Shown: positions 54,060 through 64,000 of the stretch, piece after piece
Position numbering within the stretch: position 1 is the first letter of the stretch
Layout of the letters: every line of letters begins with the position of its first letter
Assembly: GCA_005281725.1 (NCBI GenBank)
Contig: SSBO01000009.1
Coordinates: 11,463,843-11,527,842 of the forward strand
Length of the DNA: 64,000 nucleotides
Direction: 5' to 3'
Origin: Wuchereria bancrofti
Taxonomy: Eukaryota; Nematoda; Chromadorea; Rhabditida; Onchocercidae
The notes under the pieces: model-generated
Seen by the model: the letters and a program-made list of their open reading frames with translations, nothing else
Told to the model about the DNA's origin: nothing
The model's database searches: none
Translations under genes and position numbers: made by a program

Positions 54060-54081
54060 AACGCGCAAAGTATTGCGCGTT
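54060..54081. promoter_or_regulatory. Short CG-rich palindrome upstream of the ATPase gene
   Basis: AACGCGCAA and TTGCGCGTT (9-bp perfect arms, 4-base loop) lie 184 bp before the ATPase ATG, in otherwise AT-rich DNA. It could be a binding site for a dimeric factor. Function is inferred only. Confidence 0.4.
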
Positions 54082-54264
54082 GTGTTGCTATACGATTCTC
54101 ACGTCGTTGTTCTTCTATACTTTCTGTGAAGTGCGATATTTAATCAAGAGATGAGCTGTTTGAGATCGTGATGATTAATAGTACGAGAAAAAAGAAAATT
54201 TGTTATTTGTTGATACAAGTGATTAATTCTAGGGCGAACCGGGCGAAAGGACACATTCAATAGA

Positions 54265-57200
54265 ATGTCCACGCAAGCAACTCACAGTGCTCATATCACT
54301 GTTGATGATGAAAATTTGTATCTGTGGGGATATAAAACGAATAGGATAAAAATGGTATGTTATCTACTTCAGTTTGAGTTTAATGATCAAAGTTTAAGGG
54401 AGATAAATGCATTGAATTATTATGTAAAATGTTCTTTTTCCTAATATAATATTTATAGGCATTAACATGGATAGTTACGGTGCTTACTTTGGGCACATTT
54501 CGTTTATTATTGTATTGGTACCCAAAATGGTGGGTAAAATGTACCGCTTCAGAATGTTCTCTTAGTACAGCAGACTGTCTTTTGATTCGGTGAGTTATTT
54601 GATCATCATTTCTACCAAAATTTTAATTAAAGTGATGTTATGCTATATATGTTCAGAAGGAAGCATATAATGGATTGTTAATTATCTACACAAAGCAAAG
54701 TCCTAATGGTTTTATTTTAGTGTTTTTACTTTAATAGTAATTTAAGGGATGCACATATGGATGTTGCCTTTCGCCCGGTACTTTGTATGATAAGTGATAG
54801 TGTTATGCAAATGGGTTTCCCTATAACTGGCTTTCAAATGACTGATGTAAGCACGTTGAGATATTTCACTTTTAAAAAACTTATCCATCTTTGGTATGCT
54901 GATGAGGATCGATTTATTTCAATTGATTCACTAGATGTTGATGTAAGTTTATGTTATTCAGTTATATTATGTAGGATTCAGTTATTTTATTCAATTTTAT
55001 GAGCCATCTCCTTTTAATCTGTTTTCTCTCTATTCGCTTCATGTATTTGTTTTTTTCAAAACTTTCTCTGCCTCTTCTCTGAAATCTTGGGAGCTGTCCA
55101 ATTTTTTGGTGCCTAACATGAAACCGAGCTGATCTAGAAATTCTCTTAGATTTTGCTTCAATGTCGTAAATGCATCTTTTACCTCATTGGGATTTTAGAT
55201 TGATTTTCACCAGTTCCATATTATGGGAGAAAAAGGCCTAAGTAGCGTTGATGTTGCTAAACGTTTGGCAGTTTATGGAAAAAATTTAATTGATATAAAC
55301 CTCAAACCACTGCATGTCCTCCTATTCCGTGAAGTTGTATCTCCATTCTACATATTCCAGTTGTTCAGGTGCACATTTTATTTAAATTGTCGTTTAAAAT
55401 TTATTTGAACATGAATTTACTTAAAAATTTCCAATAATATTTGTTATTAAAATTTCTGTTATGCTAAAAGGAATTTTTATAGCGTTGCGATTTGGTTTTC
55501 GGATCATTATGAAATATATGCTAGCGTTATTGTTGCCATGTCTTTGTTTTCTATAGCGATGGATTTGTATCAGACGAGAAAACAAGAAAGGAAGTTACGA
55601 AGTATGGTTCATTCTTCGGCATTCGTGCAGGTGCTTAGAAATGGTGAAAATCCAATAAAAATAAGTAGCGAGGAAGTAAGTTGTGATTTTTGATTTCACT
55701 TGTTAGTTTTCACAACGTTGTGTACATTTTAACAGTTTATTAACTTTGTATATACTTACTAATTATCTCTACTCAATGACGTGATTGTAGTTAGTGCCTG
55801 GTGACGTTATTCTAATTCCTCCTAACGGATGTAATATGCAATGTGATGCCGTACTGATTAATGGTACGGTAATTGTAAATGAATCAATGTTGACGGGTGA
55901 ATCGGTTCCTGTAACTAAGGTGATTATCTTCTGTGTTCGTTTATGGTCGTTCTTTTACCTAGCTATACATAATATTGCTTACTCATTTAATTTTATGTTT
56001 CAGTCTTCTTTTTTTAGGCTGCTTTACCTGATACTGATGATGAATCTTCAATTTTCTCGTTGGACAAACATTCCAGACATACATTGTTTTGTGGTACACA
56101 AGTACTTCAGACACGTTACTATGCGGGAAAAAGTGTAAAGGTATTCAGAAGTGGATGAACTACTAATGAAAAGTTTATACATTTTTCTCGCTTAATGCGA
56201 TTACGAAAGCTATACTTTCATATATCAAGCTATACATAATATATATTTTTTTTTTTTACAATCATGCTATTTATTCCAGGCAGTTGTTCTTCGAACTGCT
56301 TATACAACGCTGAAAGGTCAGCTGGTACGTTCAATAATGTATCCAAAGCCTGTAGACTTGTGTTTTACAAGAGATCTTTTTAAATTTATTGGTTTTCTTG
56401 GATGTATTGCCTTTTGTGGCTTCTCATATACTATTGTAACTATGATCCTTCGTGGTGCAAGTGTGAGAGAAGTTATCGTGCGTGCACTGGATATTGTCAC
56501 TGTAGTTGTACCTCCTGCTTTACCTGGTTAGCGCTACTGTTTAACGTTATTCATATGAAAAAGGTGTTGGAAATTATTTGTAACTTCAGTAAATAACTAT
56601 TATTGCTATCAGTAATAATTCTTTACTTGAAGAATCAAAAGTGGTGATATTTAAAAGTAATATTTGAAGAGCGTAATTACACTGGTATATTTAAATTTTA
56701 GCTGCAATGAGTGTTGGAATATTGGCATCACATATGCGTCTGATTCGAAAAGATATTTATTGTATTTCTCCTTCAACTATTAATACTTGTGGCGCGATCA
56801 ATGTCGTAAGTTTCGGGTTTAATTTTGCTTTTATCGTAGTAGGTAATGAATATAAAATATTTGTTTACATTTCACATTAAATACATAGGTTTGTTTCGAC
56901 AAAACGGGAACTTTAACTGAGGATGGTTTGGATTTTCATTCTGTTTGTCCCGTTATTCACAGTAACGATAAGGAGCCAATATTTCGACATGAGTTTCCGT
57001 CATTGAATGTCAAGGAGATGTGGAACTACCGCAAACTTGTCGAAGCAGTATCCACGTGCCACAGTTTGACATGGTTAATTTTGTGCTTTTTCTTCGAAAA
57101 GTAGGAGTAGGAGAAAATACAAAAATTTATTCGACATTTTATATCTAGTACCTATGGTGATTTGAATTTATTTTAAAAATTTGAATCTTTATTAGTAGCT

Positions 57201-60200
57201 TGTAATGGATTTATTTTCAACATTGGGTAGATTATAGCATAAACGGTCTTCTCTGTGGTGATCCACTTGACTTGATTCTCTTCAAGAACACTACTTGGAC
57301 ACTGGATGAAACCATGAATTCAAGAATAGAAGAAACTGCTCGATTTGATATCTTGGCTCCACCGGTTGTGCGGAGCGTTCTGGGTGCATGTGGTTGTGAT
57401 CGTGAAATAGAGCTTGCAATTTTGAGACAATTTACTTTTAGGTAATACTTATGTCATTTTATAAGAAGAAAAAGTTATAATGTAACCTTATTGTAATGTA
57501 ATGTATATTATTTGTGAACTACTTCAATTTCCATGTTATTGTTATTTTTTGTTACATTTCAGATAGCTTTTTGAAACTTTTTCAGCTTTAAATTGTGCTA
57601 TAATTTTGAGGATTTTTTGTTCAGTTGAAATTTTGTTAGAGTTTTAAAATTTTATTTAATTGGAAATTTTTAGTTCATCTCTGCAACGTATGTCTGTCAT
57701 AGTGCATGATCCTGAGGATGAGTCGCACGATATGACTTTGTATTGCAAAGGTGCTCCAGAAATGATATCTTCGCTGTGTAAGCCGTCTACTGTTCCTGTC
57801 AATTACAGCGTTCGTTTGTTTGAATCATTTCTCAAGAACAATTCTTGCCATACTTCAGAATCTTGTAGTGTCATTTTTTCTATTCTTTCCTCATTCTTTA
57901 TCAGTTCAATCATAGGACAGAATTTTTTCTCATTCATAGTTTTTTCCACACATATATTTGAGTATTTAAATATTTCACTTGTTTTCGAATATATTTTTTG
58001 CTCCAAAATCATTATTTTAAGTAGAGTAGAAAGCATAAAGGACAATGTTTTGAAATAATCATTCGTTAATAATGTCTTGTTTTTCTTGGAAATCTTTGTA
58101 AATTTGAGATTTCCGACATTTCTTGTTGTTGCGAATACTTGATTGTGTCACTCATTTAATTGTATTTTCTGTAACATTACAGAATGTCGTGAATGATTAT
58201 GCACAACACGGATATCGATTGATTGCAGTTGCCTACAAAAAGCTGCATATCAGTTTTCCTAAATCGCAAAGGGTAAATAGAGAACAAGTTCGTTTTTATT
58301 GTTAATTAAATATTTGAACACTTTGGAGACTGATTTTGTTCTTGTTTTCTGTTCCAAAATTTTGTATAAGAATAATGTTTTGGAAAAAATGAATTATTTT
58401 AGGTGGAAAATGACTTGACATTGCTAGGTCTGGTGACAATGGAAAATCGATTGAAAACGCATACAGTAAGTGTTATTCGCCAGCTGAATAAGTAAGTTGT
58501 TTGCGAACTTCATAGTTAACTCATTTTTAGAATTAAAAAACTGATATAAATTTTAGAACTCATACTCGGACTGTGATGGTCATTGATATAAATTTTAGAG
58601 CTCATATTCGGACTGTGATGGTCACTGGTGATAACATACTCACAGCTCTTAGTGTTGCTCGTGAATGTGGGATTATACAGCCTGTAAAGAAAGCTTATAT
58701 CGTGGAATGTGGTAATCGTGACTCACCAAACTCGAGAATCCCTCTCTTGCTGAAGCAGGTTCGGAATTTGACGGTGATTTCATGATGTTTCAGATTTAAG
58801 TATGAATCAGCTTTAAGTTGAATGCAGTCTGCTCCATTTTCTGCTTATGTTGCCACTTTTTTCACTGAAAATGTGTGGTAAATGATTTTCGTTTTGTTCA
58901 GCTGATGTCAATTTCCTCCAGGCTGCTTCATCATCGGAAGATCTTCTGGATGATTCATCATCAGTTTATGACATGGAATCGAGGAGTTTTATAGATCCCA
59001 CCTACCAGCTTTCAGTATCTGGTTAGACCTCTTTTAAAAATTCACACTTTCGAAATAATTTAAATTATCGATTGATAGTATTGTTTTCAAGAACCCATAT
59101 ACTCTGATATATCGGTTATCCAACAATTAAAAGACGCTTTATAGGCCCAACATTCGAAGTTATTTCTCGTGAATACCCTGAATTACTGCTCAAATTTGTG
59201 ACTGTTTGTGATGTTTTTGCACGAATGTCACCTGAACAAAAACAGATGTTAGTAAACAAACTTCAAGAAGTTGAATACACCGTGGCAATGTGTGGTGATG
59301 GCGCCAATGACTGTGCTGCCTTGAAAGTATTTGCTCATTATTTTTCTTTTATTTGCATTTGATTTATGTGGTATCATTTACGTCTTCTGATCCATAGAGT
59401 TTTTTAATTTTAAGGTTAGGCTTGTAAGGTGAGTTTTTTTTTTCTTTTTTTTATTGTGCAAAAAGGAAAGAAAATATCTTTTATCACTAGTGAGAGGCTT
59501 TCAGGCAGCTCACGCTGGTATATCGTTGTCGGAAGCAGAAGCTTCAATTGCAGCTCCATTCACTTCGCGTGTACCTGATATTCGTTGCGTTCCAATGATT
59601 ATCCGCGAAGGTAAAAATGTTACTGTTATATGGCATTTTCATTCAGAAATATTAATATATATATATATATATAATTAGTAAAATGTTTGTGATTTTTTTT
59701 TTTCTTTAGGTCGAGCAGCTTTGGTAACTTCGTTTGGAATTTTCAAATATATGGCAAGCTGTTCATTAACTCAATTTATTTCTGTCATTTTGCTTTATTG
59801 GCTTGCTACAAATCTTACAGATTTTCAGGTTATTTCTTTACATTGCTAATTTATACCCATTTAAGATTGTTGAGTTCAGTTAATGCCGTTTGGTTTGCCC
59901 AGGTGTATGCAGTTAGTTAATGTTTAAAATTTCAGTTTCTTTTCATCGATTTGTTTTTGGTAACAACAGTGGCTGCATGTTTCGGATACACTCCACCATG
60001 TCAGAAGCTTGCAGTTTCTCCCCCACCGACGAAATTACTTTCCTTTGCATCACTGCTTTCAGTTGTTGGGCAGCTCTTAATTGTTTTTATTTTTCAGGTT
60101 AGTTTTTTTTTATTGTGAATAAATGAAAGTTCAAAAAGTTAAGTTTGTTATTTATTTTATGGCGCGATTTGCTAACGTACATCTGCTATGTTTGAAATTC

Positions 60201-61328
60201 ATTGAAATGAAAAACGGAATTCATTTGATTGGTTTTTGATTAATAATTCGTTTCAGTTGTCTATTTTTATATATACTGCAGCGCAGCCATGGTTTGTGCC
60301 TTATTCTATTCCAATTGGAATTTCTCTCGAGGATAAAAGAAGTATGCAGGTAACTGTGGACTATTTGTAGGAGATAATCTCCTTATTATATTTTTTTATC
60401 TCATCTTATATTTGTTTCTTTTTGATAACGTAATTTAGATTATGATTCAAATGAAACAATGGCTGTAATTTGATTTGCAGGGAACTGCAGTGTTTTGTTT
60501 GTCCTCTTTCCAATATTTAACTTTGGCAGTTATTTATAGCAGAGGACCTCCATATCGTAAAACAATTTTCAGTAACACTCCTATTTGTGCCTGCCTTGGT
60601 TAGTGCAGTGTTATTTCGTTCGTTACTCATATTTGCCACAAGAACGGCATATATTAAACTGCTTAAAAAAATATTTTGGTACAAGGATTGACGTTTTTTT
60701 TTTTTTTTTTTTTTTTTTCAGTGATATTAATTTCTATCTGTGTGTGGCTTACAATTAACCCTCCGTATTTTGTGGCCAAACATATGCAATATGATCCACT
60801 TCCGGAGTCTGGCTATCGAATTTTCATACTTGTTGTTGCTCTAAACTATATTTTATGCGCCTACTTGTATGAAACAGGTGTTATCGAATACTTGGTTCTT
60901 ACTGTCCGTGAAAAGTAGGTTACTTTATTCTCTGTCATTTTGTTTTGTATAATAAAAAGCTTTAATGACCGTTGTTTGGGGATGACAGTTTTCTGAAGTT
61001 GTATAGGTTTTCTAAATTCGTCGATTCGATATACATTTGTTTACTTTAATATTTTCTACATGAAAAGCACTAGTTTTTATGTTAAATGATGACATTTGTT
61101 ACAATTTATATGACATGTATTACAGTATTACAATTTAGATGGCGTAAGAAGCACTCTGTTAAGACGGATGCAGATATGCTAAACAAGAATGAAAAAATTT
61201 TGCTTTCAATTAGCAGCAGCCCAAGCTGGATTCCAAGCGCAACTGAAGGATCTAGTGATCATTTTGGATTATACTCCTTTTCAAATTCTTCACATATTAT
61301 TAAGTATTACTCACCGGAATGCTTTTAG
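54265..61328 (+). CDS. P5B-type cation-transporting ATPase (ATP13A family)
   Basis: Polytopic pump of late endosomes/lysosomes; characterised P5B members export polyamines from that lumen, and C. elegans has three (catp-5, -6, -7). Exons: 54265-54354, 54459-54589, 54738-54942, 55199-55368, 55483-55675, 55791-55919, 56018-56140, 56280-56526, 56702-56805, 56889-57073, 57238-57441, 57674-57809, 58183-58272, 58403-58491, 58599-58758, 58922-59021, 59145-59326, 59505-59610, 59710-59828, 59936-60097, 60257-60349, 60481-60598, 60722-60914, 61139-61328; phases agree, 1,172 aa. Motifs in order: [15 protein letters not shown] (A domain), PPALP in M4 (the P5B mark; P5A has PPELP), phosphorylated Asp in [16 protein letters not shown] (N domain), [21 protein letters not shown], then six C-terminal membrane segments. 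The Ser-rich C-tail ends at TAG. All catalytic residues are present. The exon at 58599 has a duplicated acceptor 42 bp upstream. Which of the three worm paralogues it matches cannot be told. Confidence 0.94.
58543..58626 (+). repeat. Tandem duplication of 42 bp spanning an intron/exon boundary
   Basis: Unit 1 (58543-58584) and unit 2 (58585-58626) differ at only a few positions. Each contains ATATAAATTTTAG and the exon start encoding (A/T)H(I/T)RTVMV. Both acceptors (before 58557 and 58599) give the same phase; the outer one adds 14 codons with no stop. The inner one yields the normal family sequence before TGDN. Confidence 0.92.
60694..60718 (+). repeat. T25 homopolymer at a splice acceptor
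   Basis: Twenty-five T followed by CAG, forming the polypyrimidine tract before the ATPase exon at 60722. Its length may be imprecise in the assembly. Confidence 0.85.
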
Positions 61329-64000
61329 CGGAATTTGAATAGGTTTGAATTAGGGGTAACTTTTATTTGGTCTTTCCGAAAGAGATTCCTTTAGAGTGCG
61401 TACTACTACAGAAAATTTATTCCGTTATAATTAAATTTTAAAGAAAATTGATGTTTTAGTTGTCCGTTACTTCAGGTAATTCTTTTCTTTGCTTTTCCCA
61501 TCAGCTATGGTTGGTTTAAATTTTTAATTTTCTCATTAGTTTGGATACGTTACCTACTGTACAATGTTCACTAATCCATTTTTCAGCTAAATTAAAAAAA
61601 AAAAAAAAGTAGCACAGTTTCAAAAACTACTTTTTGCGCAACAAAACAACTATATGTTGGTATTGTCCATTGTAAAAAAAAAAAGCTGTTGAATCATTTC
61701 CACACGATCTGTTTTATTACTTTGTAACGTTGTCATTTTTCTTTGATGACACTCTTCATTTTTCATAGTTTACTATTTTTCATAGTTTTATTTGTGCTGT
61801 TGCTGAAGAAAGTGTAACTTATTATTCATTGAAAAATTAAAAAAGCGGAAAGTGAACTTTTAGGTTAGTGAGAGACATTATGAGCTGATCGTAGTTATGT
61901 TTTTAATTTTTGTTGATTGATATTTTAGAAAAAATTGCTGCTTACTGTTATTGTTTTCCTGCAGTTGTTTAAAGTTTCAGTTTTATTTCCTGCTTATTTT
62001 TTGGATATTAATGGATTGTGTGACTTTATCTAATATTCCACTTACAATCATTTTTCAATAAAATAGATTTAGTAGCTCATCCGTTGATAGCGTTTACCAT
62101 TTTATGCTAGCTAGCTAGCAGAGGTGATTTCTTTATATTTATAGTTCATATTTATCATATTTACGTATCAAAGTAAGTCGATTATTTCTTAATGCGTTCC
62201 ACAAAGTGTCTAGCTTCCATCGTCAGTCCCGTTTATCTCTTCCTCACTTTTTTTATTGGAAATACTTGAACAGTATTCAGCCAATACGATGGCGATTTGT
62301 TTCATGTTGTGTCCTCTTAAGGATATATCACATGTAACTTAATTATCGTTTGGAGTGTGTTTTACAGATTGTTATGTGCATTGCTTAAGTTAGATTGAGC
62401 ATCTTTAAAAGGTAATGTGTTGGTATGCAATAGCGAAATGAACCGTGAAGTAGTATCACCGGTGAGAGTTGTTCGTTGCTAAGAAGTTGTTAACTGCTGA
62501 TCATTTATGAGTTACGGCGCGTATTGTGCCAATTATTCGTTACAACGAGGTGTATCATTCAATAAAAAAAAAAAAAAAAAACATGCCACACCACGAAATC
62601 TAGGAGAACAAGCTACCTTCAGCCATCAGTGACAAGAAATTGGAAGCGATAACAGTGGTGTTAGGGTCTTCTTATTGAGTACAGGTGATTTGCTGGTAAA
62701 TGAGAGATGACACAGGCTTGCTTGTTCTGTTCTGCTATCGAGGCACAGTTTGAAGCTATAGGTGACTTCGATTACTAACACATCCATAAAGTTAGCATAC
62801 TTCTATCTCGCTGTGAAATGGTACTGTTTAGAATTAAATATGACGATGATGAAGTTTGTTACACTTCGTAACACATTTAGGAACTCATTACAGAACTCTG
62901 GAAGAGGATAAAAGCCGCCAAGAAATATTTTAATAAAGTGTAAGATAAAAGTGTCACTAACAAACCAACTAATTTTGATATCGGTAATGCTAAAATGTAA
63001 GTGACGAAAAATGTTACCTCAAGGAGAATTTTTTATTTTTTTAGGACAGCATTAAAATGAAATTTTATAAACACAAATTGAGGAGAATGGGATAGTTGAT
63101 ACGTAAAACAGAGATTTTGAAATTGTGGTTAAGTCTATATTTTCAGGATTGCAGGGGGTAAGATATTTTCAGGAAAAAGGAACCCACGAAGTTGGATTAT
63201 TAACATCAGAAAGGTACGATTGAGACAACCAAGCGAAGTTTAGCTTGCTTGTTGTTTACTCCGCGAGATGTTGAATATCGGGTTAAATGATAAATTCTTA
63301 TCTGAACAACAAATACTGCCACCGAATTCGGTTACAGTTGACTCGTAATTATTACACATCGAACATTATTGACGAACGATAACAAACGAATCAGCGAAAA
63401 TGACTAATTGACAACCAGAGTGACGTAAGTAAAGTGGGAATCGTTCCACAATTTCAAAAGAAAAGTTATAGGAATTAATAATGGACATCATCCCTGTAAC
63501 ATGTGCAAAGAGATTGCTGAAGAAAGTGCAATAATTTAGGAGAATACAAAACAGTGATGTATTTTAGTTAAAAGAATAAGTCACTAACATAAACGTTTAA
63601 CAATGTGTTCTTTCGGAAAAGTTGTACAAAGCTTATGCAATACTTCTGCTGTGCAAGATCCTTAGTAAACCAAATATTAAAGAAAAAGTGATAAGGAATG
63701 AGCGAAATACAAGAAATGTGAAAACAATAAAGAATTATGAAATAGATTTGGTTAATGAGATTCTTCCATTTTCCACGAATGCATGATCATTTTCACGTCC
63801 CCTGTATACATGCATACTTTTCATGGAAAATGCCAACATTCTACAGACATATTTGTAATCAAATAAAAATAAACAAGACTGCCGAATTTCACTCATGATT
63901 CCTTCGCATCGTCCACAACAATAAATAACTTTTGGATGAATTTGGTCATTACTTCTGCAATTTCACCAAGTTGATTTACTTGACATGTAGAAAGAAAAAG
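61329..64000. other. 3' flank of the ATPase gene and unassigned sequence
   Basis: About 2.7 kb with no coding region I can support. AATAAA occurs at 62057-62062, far from the stop, so the true poly(A) site is unclear. An A18 run at 62564-62581 follows AAT and looks like a retro-inserted or internal A-tract. Nothing else was recognised. Confidence 0.55.

Larger units (their letters stand above)
51615..54264. other. Intergenic spacer upstream of the P5B ATPase gene
   Basis: About 2.65 kb with no supported coding exon; ORFs stay below 70 codons and lack splice-consistent partners. A G+C-richer patch covers about 53,020-53,480. A palindrome at 54060-54081 and the ATPase promoter lie at the right end. 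Confidence 0.6.

Noticed and set aside
62564..62581. A18 tract as a processed-pseudogene tail
   Set aside because: No matching upstream coding sequence or target-site duplication seen.
1..64000. tRNA, rRNA, CRISPR, transposase or viral genes
   Set aside because: No cloverleaf T-arm pattern, no spacer-repeat array and no transposase or polymerase motif was found by eye; a dedicated scan could still reveal small RNAs.

Overview
The window is nematode nuclear DNA. It is AT-rich (my visual impression, about two thirds A+T), its genes are split into many short GT-AG exons whose acceptors often read TTTTCAG, and two genes (a MOLO-1 relative and a PAN/TSP protein) belong to families typical of roundworms. 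A filarial or other spirurid worm would fit, but the species is inference. No tRNA, rRNA, CRISPR array, intact transposon or viral gene was recognised.

Layout. (1) 304-20247, minus strand: the N-terminal two thirds of an animal type I fatty acid synthase, 27 exons read here (about 1,820 codons), running KS, MAT, DH, pseudo-methyltransferase and the start of the enoyl reductase. It leaves the window at its 3' end, so KR, ACP and thioesterase are missing. Inside it lies a 1,770-bp direct duplication joined by the only N in the window (7794); it would break the reading frame and is most likely an assembly artefact. (2) 20.25-27.7 kb: long intergenic spacer with microsatellites. (3) 27736-30194, minus: SLX1 structure-specific endonuclease subunit (GIY-YIG plus C-terminal zinc finger). 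(4) 31559-40164, plus: NCKAP1/HEM (gex-3), a WAVE-complex subunit, 22 exons, about 1,130 aa. (5) 41298-41949, plus: a small PTB protein like integrin-binding ICAP-1. (6) 42949-44571, minus: a MOLO-1-like membrane protein. (7) 45920-51614, plus: a secreted protein with two PAN/apple domains, an acidic linker and two TSP1-like modules. (8) 54265-61328, plus: a complete P5B-type ATPase (ATP13A family), 24 exons, 1,172 aa. (9) 61.3-64 kb: spacer.

The genes are mostly unrelated housekeeping or tissue genes. Possible links are gex-3 (actin assembly) next to icap-1 (integrin adhesion) on one strand, and the divergent pair molo-1-like / PAN-TSP gene sharing a 1.35-kb upstream region. The most interesting signals are small: a 42-bp in-frame tandem duplication that copied a splice acceptor plus the start of an ATPase exon, a local copy of the gex-3 terminal coding end inside its last intron, a duplicated poly(A)-signal segment, and a perfect 19-bp-arm hairpin in a fatty acid synthase intron. 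I did not find a convincing new multi-gene system.
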